The notes beneath the pieces are model-generated. The model ran no database searches and was not told the origin of the DNA. It saw only the letters and a list, made by a program, of their open reading frames with translations. Below are positions 1-9,204 of a stretch of DNA of 37,792 bases, one piece after another. This DNA comes from Candidatus Faecivivens stercorigallinarum (GTDB lineage Bacteria > Bacillota > Clostridia > Oscillospirales > Ruminococcaceae). The stretch spans positions 1-37,792 of the forward strand of contig DVLN01000151.1 in NCBI GenBank assembly GCA_018715465.1. The letters are read 5' to 3'. The position numbers and the translations under genes were made by a program. Each line of letters opens with the position of its first letter. Within the stretch, counting starts at the first letter, position 1.

Positions 1-216
1 TTCAGATATTTACGTTATTTCCTGAATATACTATTATTTTTTCAAATTCAGAAAAAACGGTTATAATCGACAGTTTTTGCGAGCAAATTTCCAACAAGTT
101 TATAAGGTTTGTGAATGGAAAATGACGGCAAATACGGTATAATTATAACTGTTCTATTGAGGAATTTCTGATTGATTGTATATTTCTTGCATATTCAGTC
201 AGACGGACAATGATAT

Positions 217-254
217 GGCGGCGGGAAGGCTCTGAAAGGACCTTCCTGACCGCC
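217..254 (+). other. 5' UTR hairpin upstream of the amino-acid SBP gene
   Basis: GGCGGcgGGAAGG-ctctgaaagga-CCTTCCtgaCCGCC: 5+6 bp stem with internal loop, about 40 nt before the ATG; no clean U-tract follows. Confidence 0.5.
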
Positions 255-294
255 CATTTCCATTTAAAAAAATCAAAAAGGAAGGTATCCTGTT

Positions 295-1194
295 ATGAAA
301 AAAATGCTCACCATCCTGCTGGCCGGTCTGACCGCCGCCAGCCTGCTTGCTTCCTGTGGTTCTGCCGATGGAAACTCCTCCTCTGCTTCTGACAGCAGCA
401 CATCCAGCACGGAGTCCGCTTCCGGCGAGACCAGCGAGACCAGCGAAGCAACAAACCGTCTGGAAGAGATCAAACAGAAGGGCGTCATCGTCCTGGCAAC
501 CTCTCCCGACTTTGCTCCGCAGGAGTTTGAGGACATCTCCAGCGGCGAAAAGACCTATGTCGGATGCGACATTGATCTTGCCCAATACATTGCCGATTAC
601 CTCGGGGTAGAACTGGAAATTCAGGCAATGGACTTCCAGGCCTGCCAGGCTGCCGTTTCGACCGGCAAGGCGGACTTTTCCATCTCCGGCTATGCTTGGA
701 AGGAAGACCGCGCCGAGAACTATGAGCTCACCGACTTTTTTGGCAAAGATGATGACGGACAGGTTGTCATCGTTCCTGCCGACAAGGCAAGCGATTATCA
801 GTCCCCTGAGGACTTTGCCGGCAAGGTTATCGGCTGCCAGAACGGTTCGCTGCAGCTCTCGCTGACCGAAACCCAGCTGCCCGACGCTGAGGTTCAGCTG
901 ATTGACAACCTGGGCAGTGCGGTACTGATGGTCCAGAACAACAAGATTGATGGACTCGCATGTTCTGGCAGTCAGGCTGAAATCTATGTCGAGAAGAACA
1001 GTGCCCTTGCACTGGCTGACTGGGAATTTGAATACTCCAGCGATGGCAACGTCGCGCTGATCATGAAGGGTGAGACCGAACTGGTCGAAGAGATCAACAA
1101 GGCGATCGCTGAGGTCAACGAACAGGGTCTCTACCAGCAGTGGAAGGAAGAAGCGACTGAACTGGCACTTTCACTGGGAATTGACGTCGGCTGA
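295..1194 (+). CDS. Amino-acid ABC transporter substrate-binding lipoprotein
   Basis: Lipobox (LLASC) signal peptide, SBP family 3-like sequence (GVIVLATSPDFAPQEF, GKADFSISGYAWKEDRAENYELTDFF), followed by permease and ATPase. Confidence 0.95.
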   Translation: MKKMLTILLAGLTAASLLASCGSADGNSSSASDSSTSSTESASGETSETSEATNRLEEIKQKGVIVLATSPDFAPQEFEDISSGEKTYVGCDIDLAQYIADYLGVELEIQAMDFQACQAAVSTGKADFSISGYAWKEDRAENYELTDFFGKDDDGQVVIVPADKASDYQSPEDFAGKVIGCQNGSLQLSLTETQLPDAEVQLIDNLGSAVLMVQNNKIDGLACSGSQAEIYVEKNSALALADWEFEYSSDGNVALIMKGETELVEEINKAIAEVNEQGLYQQWKEEATELALSLGIDVG

Positions 1195-1208
1195 TTCTGT
1201 TTAGGAAG

Positions 1209-1252
1209 GCTGCACAGTCCGAAAGGTGACTGTGCGGCTGTATTCATTTTTT
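1209..1252 (+). terminator. Intercistronic stem-loop with U-rich tail between SBP and permease genes
   Basis: GCTGCACAGTC/GACTGTGCGGC stem followed by tattcatttttt; probably a partial terminator or 3' stabiliser of the SBP message. Confidence 0.65.
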
Positions 1253-1280
1253 ATCATCTATCGGAAGGGAGCCTTGCCAC

Positions 1281-1970
1281 TTGACCGTCATTGAAAACAT
1301 GATTAAGATTTTGCAGCGGTACCCGAACCTGTTCCTGATCGGCACAGGGTATACCCTGCTGCTGAGCGCGATCACCGTAATCTGCGCATCGGTTCTGGGT
1401 GCATTGCTGGCGTTGATGCGCCGCAGCCGGCTGCATATCGGGAAATTTTACCCGCTGCATCTGCTTGCAACCATTTACATCGAAATCGTCCGCGGCACGC
1501 CTATGCTGTTGCAGCTGTATTTCTTCTATTTCCTGCTGCCCGCCCTGCTTCCGTTTTTGGAAATGAGCGACTTTACCAGCATTACTGTCGCTTGTATCGT
1601 CAACTCGTCCGCCTATGTTGCCGAGATCATCCGTGCCGGTATCGACGCGGTCGACAAAGGCCAGACTGAGGCAGCCCGTTCGCTGGGCCTCAACAGCCGC
1701 CAGACAATGATCCGGGTCGTCCTGCCGCAGGCAATCAAAAACATCCTGCCGGCACTGTGCAACGAATTTGTCATGGTTATCAAGGAAACCTCGCTGGCAT
1801 CCACCTTCTTTGTCGGCGAACTGATGACCCAGTACAAGACCATTTCGGGCGCACTTTATCTGCCGATCGAGCCGCTGATCATCGTCGGCTGCATCTATTT
1901 CATCCTGACCTTTACACTGTCCAAGTGCATTGCTGTCTTTGAAAGGAGGCTGAAGGCAAGTGAACGCTAA
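1281..1970 (+). CDS. Amino-acid ABC transporter permease (His/Glu/Gln/Arg family)
   Basis: [46 protein letters not shown]-loop signature; TTG start at 1281 with upstream GGAAGGGA. Confidence 0.95.
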   Translation: MTVIENMIKILQRYPNLFLIGTGYTLLLSAITVICASVLGALLALMRRSRLHIGKFYPLHLLATIYIEIVRGTPMLLQLYFFYFLLPALLPFLEMSDFTSITVACIVNSSAYVAEIIRAGIDAVDKGQTEAARSLGLNSRQTMIRVVLPQAIKNILPALCNEFVMVIKETSLASTFFVGELMTQYKTISGALYLPIEPLIIVGCIYFILTFTLSKCIAVFERRLKASER

Positions 1971-2700
1971 TACCTTGATTCAGGTTGAAAACCTCTGCAA
2001 GAATTTCGGCCATCTGGAAGTCCTCAAAGGCATCACCGACCATATCGACAAAGGTGAGGTCGTCTCGATTATCGGCCCTTCCGGCGGCGGCAAATCCACC
2101 TTTCTGCGCTGCCTGAACCTGCTGGAAGTTCCGACCTCCGGCAAGATCTATTTTGAAGGGGTCGATATCACCGACAAAAAGGTCAACATTGACCTCCACC
2201 GTCAGAAGATGGGGATGGTTTTCCAGCACTTCAATGTCTTCCCGCATATGACGGTCGGCGAGAACATCACCCTGGCCCCCACCCTGCTGGGCAAGAAAAA
2301 TAAGGCCGAGGCTGCCGAACAGGCAAAGGAACTGCTCAACCGTGTCGGCCTGCTGGATAAGATCAACGATTATCCCTCCCGTTTGTCGGGCGGCCAGAAA
2401 CAGCGTCTGGCGATCGTCCGCGCACTGGCGATGGAGCCCGACGTCATGCTGTTTGACGAGCCGACCTCGGCGCTTGACCCCGAGATGGTCGGCGAGGTTT
2501 TGCAGGTCATCAAGGACCTGGTCAAGAGCGGCATGACCACCGTCGTCGTCACCCACGAGATGGGCTTTGCAAGAGAGGTCTCTGACCGTGTCTTCTTTAT
2601 GGACGGCGGCATTATCGCCGAACAGGGCACCCCCTCTGAGCTCTTCGGCCATCCGCAGAACCCCAGAACACAGGAATTTCTGGGCAAGGTCCTCTACTGA
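1960..2700 (+). CDS. Amino-acid ABC transporter ATP-binding protein (GlnQ-like)
   Basis: Walker [10 protein letters not shown], signature LSGGQKQR, Walker B VMLFDEP; GTG start overlapping the permease end, AAAGGAGG upstream. Confidence 0.96.
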   Translation: MNANTLIQVENLCKNFGHLEVLKGITDHIDKGEVVSIIGPSGGGKSTFLRCLNLLEVPTSGKIYFEGVDITDKKVNIDLHRQKMGMVFQHFNVFPHMTVGENITLAPTLLGKKNKAEAAEQAKELLNRVGLLDKINDYPSRLSGGQKQRLAIVRALAMEPDVMLFDEPTSALDPEMVGEVLQVIKDLVKSGMTTVVVTHEMGFAREVSDRVFFMDGGIIAEQGTPSELFGHPQNPRTQEFLGKVLY

Positions 2701-2706
2701 GTGATT

Positions 2707-2744
2707 CAGGAACCGTTCCCTGCCGGGGAATGGTTCCTGTTTTT
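2707..2744 (+). terminator. Rho-independent terminator after the ABC transporter operon
   Basis: CAGGAACCGTTCCC-tgcc-GGGGAATGGTTCCTG followed by TTTTT. Confidence 0.9.
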
Positions 2745-2773
2745 ATAGCAGGCGTTTTCCACCAGAATTACTC

Positions 2774-2802
2774 TTTACAGCGGCGGAAAAGGCGAATATA
2801 AT
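2774..2802 (+). promoter_or_regulatory. SigA-type promoter of the M20 amidohydrolase gene
   Basis: TTTACA (2774-2779), 17-bp spacer, TATAAT (2797-2802). Confidence 0.8.
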
Positions 2803-2837
2803 AAGATTATGATGCCAACAGAAAGGAAGATCAAACC

Positions 2838-4304
2838 ATGGCTGACAAACAAAAATACCTAAACTGGCTGGATGAACACGCCGGACTTTTTGCAGATGTT
2901 TCCGACAGCATCTGGGAATATGCCGAGCTGTCGCTGATGGAGGAAAAATCCTGTGCACTGTACGTCAAGCTGCTGCGGGAAGAAGGTTTCACCGTTGAAA
3001 CTCCTGTCGCCAACATTCAGACCGGCTTCAAAGCAACCTACGGCTCCGGCCGCCCGGTCATCGGAATTCTCGCTGAATATGACGCGCTGACCGGCCTGTC
3101 CCAGGTTGCAGGCTCAACCACCCGTCAGGAACTGGTCAAAAACGGCACCGGCCACGGTTGCGGCCATCATATGCTGGGCGCAGGCGCAATGGCGGCGGCC
3201 TATGCGGTTAAGAAATATCTTGAGGATGCCGGTCCCGGTCATGGCACGGTCATCTTCTTCGGCTGTCCGGGTGAAGAGGGCGGCGCAGCCAAAGCGTTTT
3301 ATGCCCGCGACCACGTTTTTGACGGGCTGGACATTGCGCTGACCTGGCACCCGGGCGACATCAACGCCGTCCGCACCGGTTCCTGCAACTCCTGTATCCA
3401 GACCGAGTACCGCTTTACCGGCATTGCCTCCCATGCGGCAGGCGCACCTGACAAGGGCCGTTCGGCGCTGGACGCAGTTGAGCTGATGAACATTGGCGTG
3501 CAGTTTTTGCGGGAACATATGCCCGACCACGACCGCATCCACTATGCGATCACCGACGCGGGCGGCAACTCCCCCAACGTCGTCCAGCCGCGTGCACGGG
3601 TGCTGTACATGGTCCGTTCCGAGCTGGCAAAGAATGTCCGCAAATTGCAGGCGCGGGTAGATAAAATCGCCGAAGCTGCCGCAATGATGACCGAGACCAG
3701 GATGGAAAAGCGGTTCATCGACGGCTGCGGCAACACCGTTCCCAACGAAGTATTGGAAAAGCTGATGTACAAAAACTTTGAAGAAGTCGGTGTTCCGCAT
3801 TATACTGATGACGAACTGGCCTATGCACAGGCAATTGTCGACGGGTATGAACTTCCTGCCGATGGGCTGCCGGGACGGGGCGAATTCTATGAGTCCGCCG
3901 AGTGCCAGAAGATCATTGCAAAGCTGTCGGACAACGGCAAAAAGCCGCTCAACGATTTCCTGATGCCGTTTGTTCATTCCAATCAGGTCAGCTGCGGCTC
4001 GACTGACGTCGGCGACGTTTCCTGGCTGGTGCCGACCGTCCAGTGTTCGGCTGTCGGATTTGTTTCGGGCGCGCCCGGGCACAGCTGGCAAAATGTTTCC
4101 TGCGGCCACACCTCGATTGCACACAAGGGCCTGCTGACCGCCGGCAAGGTTATCGCCGCAACCGCGATCGACCTTTATGAGAGCCCCGAAACAGTCAAAG
4201 CCGCCAAGGAAGAGTTTGACAGCATTGTCGTTCCGGCTGGCGGATATTGCTGTCTGGTGCCGGAGGATGCCGTTCCGACCAAGATCGACGACCCCTGGGA
4301 TTGA
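2838..4304 (+). CDS. M20 family amidohydrolase, AbgB-like (aminobenzoyl-glutamate/amino-acid amide hydrolase)
   Basis: GTGHGCGHHMLGAGAMAAA, GCPGEEGGAAK and TGIASHAAGAPDKGRSALDA motifs. Confidence 0.9.
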   Translation: MADKQKYLNWLDEHAGLFADVSDSIWEYAELSLMEEKSCALYVKLLREEGFTVETPVANIQTGFKATYGSGRPVIGILAEYDALTGLSQVAGSTTRQELVKNGTGHGCGHHMLGAGAMAAAYAVKKYLEDAGPGHGTVIFFGCPGEEGGAAKAFYARDHVFDGLDIALTWHPGDINAVRTGSCNSCIQTEYRFTGIASHAAGAPDKGRSALDAVELMNIGVQFLREHMPDHDRIHYAITDAGGNSPNVVQPRARVLYMVRSELAKNVRKLQARVDKIAEAAAMMTETRMEKRFIDGCGNTVPNEVLEKLMYKNFEEVGVPHYTDDELAYAQAIVDGYELPADGLPGRGEFYESAECQKIIAKLSDNGKKPLNDFLMPFVHSNQVSCGSTDVGDVSWLVPTVQCSAVGFVSGAPGHSWQNVSCGHTSIAHKGLLTAGKVIAATAIDLYESPETVKAAKEEFDSIVVPAGGYCCLVPEDAVPTKIDDPWD

Positions 4305-4329
4305 CAAAAGCAGTAAAACGCGGTATAAT
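4301..4329 (+). promoter_or_regulatory. Consensus SigA promoter overlapping the amidohydrolase stop codon
   Basis: TTGACA (4301-4306), 17-bp spacer, TATAAT (4324-4329); the amidohydrolase stop TGA is at 4302-4304. Confidence 0.88.
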
Positions 4330-4345
4330 GCCAGTAACTTTGGGC

Positions 4346-4410
4346 ACCGCCAGGATAACTGACGGTAAATTCTGAGGCGCCGGACAGCAGACCCGCTGTC
4401 CCGGTGCACC
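4346..4410 (+). promoter_or_regulatory. Structured 5' leader of the CBS-domain protein gene (two hairpins), unassigned
   Basis: ACCGcCAG-gataa-CTGaCGGT (4346-4366) and GGCGCCGGACAGC-agaccc-GCTGTCCcGGTGCaCC (4376-4410). Confidence 0.5.
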
Positions 4411-4432
4411 CACAATATTGGAGGTAATTTTT

Positions 4433-5845
4433 TTGGACGACGGGCGAACGTGGCTCATTCTCATTCTGGTGATTTCGACGCTGCTGAGCTGCTATATATC
4501 GGCAGTTTTATCGGCGATCACCCACCTTTCGGATGTTACGCTGCATGACAAGGCGGAAGACGGCGATGCAAAGGCTGTCCTGCTCGACCGGCTGATGCAC
4601 GGCAGCTTCCTGGACAGTGTACGGACCCTCAGCTCCTTTTTTGGCTGCGTCACGACCCTGGTTTCGGGCTGGCTGCTGTATGGTGTCTTTTACCGGCTGT
4701 TTGAACAGCTGTGGGAAGGGATCGGTGTCGGACTGCTGCGTGGGGCAACCTGGCTGGCAGCAGTGCTGGTTATCTCTTTCTGTTTTATTATTGTGGTCCG
4801 CAAGATTCCGGGGCGGCTGGGCAAAAAATACGCCGACCGCTTTGCATTTTCCAGTGTGTCAACCATGTACTGGCTTGTACGGGTGTTTTTCCCGCTGTGC
4901 GGAATCATCCGGCTGGTTTCCCGCTGGATTGGCAGACTGTTTGGCATTGGCCGCGAGGCGGAAAACGAACAGGAAACCGTCACCGAAGAGGATATCCGGC
5001 TGATGGTGGATACCGGCGGCGAGATGGGCACGATTGAAAAGAGCCAGCAGGAGATGATCGAAAACATCTTCGAGTTTGACGACAACACGGCCGGGGATGT
5101 GATGACCCACCGTACAGACGTCGTCGCGGTCGAAGAAACAGCAACTGTTGCCGATGTCGCGTCGCTGGCGGTGGAAACCGGATTCTCCCGGCTGCCTGTC
5201 TACAAAAAGAATCTGGACAACATTACCGGCGTCATCTATGTCAAGGACCTGCTCAAACTGATCGCGGATAAATCCGCCATCGGCGAAGACCTGTCGGCAA
5301 TGCCCATCACCGGTTATATCCGCCCGGTCATCTATGTACCGGAATCTGCTGGCTGCCGTGCACTGTTTGCACGTTTCAAGGCGACCAAGACCCATATCGC
5401 GGTCGTAGTCGACGAATACGGCGGAACGGCCGGTCTGGTATGTATGGAGGACATTCTGGAATCCATCGTCGGCGATATTGAGGACGAGTACGACGAGCAG
5501 GAAGAGGAAGTCAGCCGTCTGAAGGAAAACGAGTTCATGTTTGACGGAACCATCGACTTAAAAGACGCAGGCGAACTGCTGGAGATCGAATTCCCGGAGG
5601 ACGAGGACTACGACACGCTGGCCGGCTTTATCACCCATATGTTAGGATACATCCCGGATGAAGGCACGACGCCTTACATTGACTTCTCTGGCTGGCGGTT
5701 CACAGTCGTCATCGTCGATGACCGCCGGATCGAAAAGGTACGGGCGGCACATACCCCCTTTACCCCAGTTGCAGAAGAGTCCGCTTCGGAACCGGAAAAA
5801 GACCCCGAAACCAAGGACGAAAAGACGGACGAAAAAACGGCTTGA
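4433..5845 (+). CDS. CNNM/HlyC-CorC family transporter (DUF21 + tandem CBS + CorC_HlyC domains)
   Basis: N-terminal TM region; EIENIFEFDD-like linker with VMTHRTDVVAVE CBS, HIAVVVDEYGGTAGLVCMEDILESIVGDIEDEYD. TTG start at 4433 preferred because GGAGG (4420-4424) is the SD; the listed ORF start at 4418 overlaps the SD. Confidence 0.93.
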   Translation: MDDGRTWLILILVISTLLSCYISAVLSAITHLSDVTLHDKAEDGDAKAVLLDRLMHGSFLDSVRTLSSFFGCVTTLVSGWLLYGVFYRLFEQLWEGIGVGLLRGATWLAAVLVISFCFIIVVRKIPGRLGKKYADRFAFSSVSTMYWLVRVFFPLCGIIRLVSRWIGRLFGIGREAENEQETVTEEDIRLMVDTGGEMGTIEKSQQEMIENIFEFDDNTAGDVMTHRTDVVAVEETATVADVASLAVETGFSRLPVYKKNLDNITGVIYVKDLLKLIADKSAIGEDLSAMPITGYIRPVIYVPESAGCRALFARFKATKTHIAVVVDEYGGTAGLVCMEDILESIVGDIEDEYDEQEEEVSRLKENEFMFDGTIDLKDAGELLEIEFPEDEDYDTLAGFITHMLGYIPDEGTTPYIDFSGWRFTVVIVDDRRIEKVRAAHTPFTPVAEESASEPEKDPETKDEKTDEKTA

Positions 5846-5854
5846 CCGTATAAT

Positions 5855-5904
5855 AAACCCTGTGGAAACCCCGGAACAGAACCGGAATTTTCCACAGGGT
5901 TTTT
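5855..5904 (+). terminator. Shared terminator between convergent CBS-protein gene and mnmA
   Basis: AAACCCTGTGGAAA ... TTTCCACAGGGTTT perfect inverted repeat with T-rich tail on plus strand. Confidence 0.88.
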
Positions 5905-5926
5905 CTGTTACATAGTTAAAGCCCGG

Positions 5927-6973
5927 TCAGTCGATAAATCCGCCGCCCAGCACGACATCCCCATCATAAAAGGCTGCTGTCTGCCCGGCAGCGGGGGCCC
6001 GCTCAGGGGCATCAAAGACGACCGACACTCTTCCCTCCCCGATCATGCGGACGGTACAGGGAGCTGCTGCCGCACGGGAACGAACCTTTACGCTGCACCG
6101 CATTTCGCCGGTGCGCGCAGCGTCAAACGCGCCGGGAAAGGTTTCGGAGAGATCAGAAACAGTGATCTGGCTTTCATACTCATCTCCGCCCCAGGCAAGG
6201 TAAATTCTGTTTTCTGCCGGGTCAATCCTGCGGATAAAGACGGGTTTACCAAGTGCAATCCCCAGTTTTTTCCGCTGACCGACGGTGTAGTGGATAATCC
6301 CGCGGTGATGACCGCAGACGCTGCCGTCCGGGGCGATATATTCTCCTTCCGGGAAAGTCTGCCCCAGCCGCCGCTCGATATATCCGGCATAATCGCCATC
6401 CGGGATAAAGCAGATCTCCTGGCTGTCCGGCTTGTCGTGACAGGAAAGCCCGGCCTTTTCGGCAATCCGGCGGACCTCATCCTTCGGCAGACGGGCAAGC
6501 GGGAAATGGAGCCTTCCCAGCTCTTTCTGGGTCAGGCGGCAGAGCATATAGGACTGATCCCGCGCCTTATTTTCTCCCGCCGTCAGCAGCACCCGGTCCC
6601 CATCTCGGCGAAGACCGGCATAGTGACCGGTCGCAACCATCGGAAAACCGTAAGCGTCCGCCGCTGCCATCAATCCTTTGAACTTGACCAGCGGATTGCA
6701 TACGACACAAGGGTTTGGGGTTCTCCCCGCGGCATAGGAGCGGGCAAAATACCCGGCGACCTCCCGGTCGAAATCCTCCTCCATATGCCAGACATGCAGC
6801 GGAATTCCAATCTGATCAGCAGAGACCTGCGCATCAGCAACTGCGCCGTCATGGGCGTCGCTCATCCGCAGGACAACCCCGGCGACCTCATATCCCTGGT
6901 CCCGCAGCATTGCGGCACAGGCCGAGCTATCAACACCACCCGAAAGCGCAACCAGAATCTTGTTTTTATCCAT
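5927..6973 (-). CDS. mnmA: tRNA-specific 2-thiouridylase MnmA
   Basis: ALSGGVDSSACAAML P-loop, GRTPNPCVVCNPLVKF, DSQEICFIPDGDY, GQRKKLGIA; start set at MDKNKI behind GGAAAGGGG. Confidence 0.96.
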   Translation of the reverse strand: MDKNKILVALSGGVDSSACAAMLRDQGYEVAGVVLRMSDAHDGAVADAQVSADQIGIPLHVWHMEEDFDREVAGYFARSYAAGRTPNPCVVCNPLVKFKGLMAAADAYGFPMVATGHYAGLRRDGDRVLLTAGENKARDQSYMLCRLTQKELGRLHFPLARLPKDEVRRIAEKAGLSCHDKPDSQEICFIPDGDYAGYIERRLGQTFPEGEYIAPDGSVCGHHRGIIHYTVGQRKKLGIALGKPVFIRRIDPAENRIYLAWGGDEYESQITVSDLSETFPGAFDAARTGEMRCSVKVRSRAAAAPCTVRMIGEGRVSVVFDAPERAPAAGQTAAFYDGDVVLGGGFID

Positions 6974-6990
6974 AGCCTGCCCCTTTCCAG

Positions 6991-7446
6991 TCATCGGTTC
7001 CCGGAGAACTTTTTGGACTCGGCGACCGCCATCTGGTCACAGCGTTCATTCTGCGGGTGACCGGCATGACCCTTGACCCACTGGTAGTGCATCTCATGGC
7101 GGTCGATCTCACACAGCAGCTGTTCCCACAGATCAGGATTGAGCGCCTTGTCCTTATTGTTGCGCATCCAGCCGTTGGCCCGCCATTTGCGCGCCCAGCC
7201 CTTAGTGATCGCGTCGATCACATATTTGGAGTCGCTGATCAGTGTCACATCACAGCGGTATTTGAGGGCCGCCAGCCCGTTGATCACCCCCAACAGTTCC
7301 ATGCGGTTGTTGGTGGTATTGGCCTCGCCGCCGGACAGCTCCTTTTTATATCCGTCACATTCCAGAATCGCACCCCAGCCGCCTGGGCCGGGATTGCCGG
7401 AACAGGCGCCGTCGGTATACAGCTTTACTTTGCGCAGGGTTTCCAA
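6991..7446 (-). CDS. rnhA: Ribonuclease HI
   Basis: YTDGACSGNPGPGGWG, NNRMELLGVINGL, WVKGHAGHPQNERCD; TTG start with AAAGGAAGG upstream. Confidence 0.96.
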   Translation of the reverse strand: METLRKVKLYTDGACSGNPGPGGWGAILECDGYKKELSGGEANTTNNRMELLGVINGLAALKYRCDVTLISDSKYVIDAITKGWARKWRANGWMRNNKDKALNPDLWEQLLCEIDRHEMHYQWVKGHAGHPQNERCDQMAVAESKKFSGNR

Positions 7447-7480
7447 ACCTACAATCCTTCCTTTCCAGTGTTTCCTGATT

Positions 7481-8308
7481 TCAGCGATTTATGCCGGCGA
7501 TTCCCCAGCCGGTATCCGCCCCGGCCGCCCGGAGCTTGGCCGACAGATACCGCTGCTTATAGACGCAGCGGGACAGAGTATTCAGCCGCACGACTGCCGC
7601 CGTATTGAAAAACATTCCCGAGATTCCAAACACCAGAATCCCCTGGACAAACTTCTGCAAACTCATGCTGTCGGCCATCCGCTGTGCAGCCAGCTGAATT
7701 CGGGGCTCCCGGTCGATATCAGGCGGGCTTCCCTCTCCCAGACGGCGGAGCACCGCCATCAGCTGCCGCTGTTCACTGCCCGCGTCCTGACTGCGTGCAA
7801 ACACCGCCGACAGGATCATCAGCGCCAGCTCCTGCTCCCACGGGTGGGAGATATTAACACCGTAGACTGCCCCAGTCTCCAGCACACTGCGCAGCATCAA
7901 TGCCGCCAGCACTGCCGCTTCCGGGCTTCCGATTCCGAGCGTCCCAAGCCCGCCGCCTTCCAGCGCCGCGAGCGACAGCTCTCCCCGCTGCACCCTGGCA
8001 GCCTCCCGGTCGAGGGCCTCCAGCGCCCGGTAGCCGCTGTCCTGGTCGACCAGCCGGTCCAACCGGTGGTAGGTCTGTTCCAGCTCTTGAGCGTCAATCA
8101 TCCGTTCGATGAGCCGGCGTGACGGGTCCAGCAGCACCCGCAAACTCTCAGTAAATGCCCCACACAGCAGCTTCCGGTGGGCATCCGGCAGCGCATCCGT
8201 CATCCGTTTCACCGAGCGGATTTCCGACCGGTCCTGACGGACCTGGAAAAAACGGATCATTTGGGCATGGGTCAGGTGCAGTTCCTTCTGAATATTGTTT
8301 GAAGTCAT
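7481..8308 (-). CDS. EcsC-family-like protein
   Basis: SPEAAVLAALMLRSVLETGAVYGVN...ELALMILSAV and C-terminal VNTLSRCVYKQRYL-type segment resemble the EcsC family; good SD (GGAAGGAGG). Confidence 0.65.
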   Translation of the reverse strand: MTSNNIQKELHLTHAQMIRFFQVRQDRSEIRSVKRMTDALPDAHRKLLCGAFTESLRVLLDPSRRLIERMIDAQELEQTYHRLDRLVDQDSGYRALEALDREAARVQRGELSLAALEGGGLGTLGIGSPEAAVLAALMLRSVLETGAVYGVNISHPWEQELALMILSAVFARSQDAGSEQRQLMAVLRRLGEGSPPDIDREPRIQLAAQRMADSMSLQKFVQGILVFGISGMFFNTAAVVRLNTLSRCVYKQRYLSAKLRAAGADTGWGIAGINR

Positions 8309-8381
8309 CCTTTTGCCGTCCTCCTTCCCGCCGCCCTTCGGCAGGCATTCTGCACAGCAAGACGCTGTCCGCCATCAACGC

Positions 8382-8421
8382 AAAAGAGAGGGCCCCGGCG
8401 GAAACCCCCGAAGTCCCTCTC
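8382..8421 (-). terminator. Rho-independent terminator after pyrE
   Basis: minus strand GAGAGGG ... CCCTCTC followed by TTTT. Confidence 0.8.
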
Positions 8422-8442
8422 CCGAAAAAGCGGACGGACACC

Positions 8443-9105
8443 TTACAGGATGCAGTATTTGTCCATGTATTCTTCCATCAGTTTGAGAACAGCTTCGTAT
8501 CCCTGCTGTTCCTTCAGATATTCATAGATATCCGCAACGCTGATGATGGAATGAACGGTAATGCCAAACTCTTCCTTAACCTCCATCAGCGCGGTCTTAC
8601 CGGGAGTGGTGCCAACTTCGCAGCGGTTGACCGAAATAAACATGTCCGACAGTTTTACATCGGCAGCCGATTTGAGGATCGGGACCGTTTCACGAACAGC
8701 AGTACCGGCGGTGATGACGTCCTCGATAATAATGACATTGTCGCCGTCAACCGGTTTGTAACCGACCAGCGCGCCGCCCTCGCCATGATCCTTGACCTCT
8801 TTACGGTTAAAGAAGTACGGTTTGTCGATACCGTATTCGCGTGCAAGCGCGCCTGCACAGGCGGTTGCAAGCGGAATGCCCTTGTAAGCGGGACCGAACA
8901 TCGCGTCAAACTGATCGCCGACCGTTTCTTTGACCAGTGCGGCATAATATTTGCCCAGCGTGTCGATCTGTGCGCCGGTGCGATAATTGCCGGTGTTGAC
9001 GAAATAGGGGGAAAGACGTCCGCTCTTGGTCTTGAACTCACCGAAGCGGAGGACATCGGCACCCATCATAAACTCAATAAATTCCTTCTTTTTCTGATCC
9101 AGCAT
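8443..9105 (-). CDS. pyrE: Orotate phosphoribosyltransferase
   Basis: FGPAYKGIPLATA, PRPP loop VIIIEDVITAGTAVRE, KTKSGRLSPYFVNTG. Confidence 0.95.
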   Translation of the reverse strand: MLDQKKKEFIEFMMGADVLRFGEFKTKSGRLSPYFVNTGNYRTGAQIDTLGKYYAALVKETVGDQFDAMFGPAYKGIPLATACAGALAREYGIDKPYFFNRKEVKDHGEGGALVGYKPVDGDNVIIIEDVITAGTAVRETVPILKSAADVKLSDMFISVNRCEVGTTPGKTALMEVKEEFGITVHSIISVADIYEYLKEQQGYEAVLKLMEEYMDKYCIL

Positions 9106-9204
9106 CGTATAATCGTCCTTTCCGAATAGCTTGTATCAACAGTATACCACATTGTCCTTAAAAAAGAAAGCATCTTTACCCAAAATGCCGCGGCAGCTGT
9201 CTGT

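Noticed and set aside
138-143. TATAAT in the AT-rich upstream region as promoter of the SBP gene
   Set aside because: No credible -35 at 16-18 bp; an alternative TTGAGG-16-TATATT at 157-184 is also weak, so neither is annotated.
3114-4415. 433-aa minus-strand ORF opposite the M20 amidohydrolase
   Set aside because: Antisense to a confidently assigned enzyme; no recognisable motif.
8155-9129. 324-aa plus-strand ORF across the EcsC-like/pyrE junction
   Set aside because: Covers the pyrE gene and its terminator on the opposite strand; shadow ORF.
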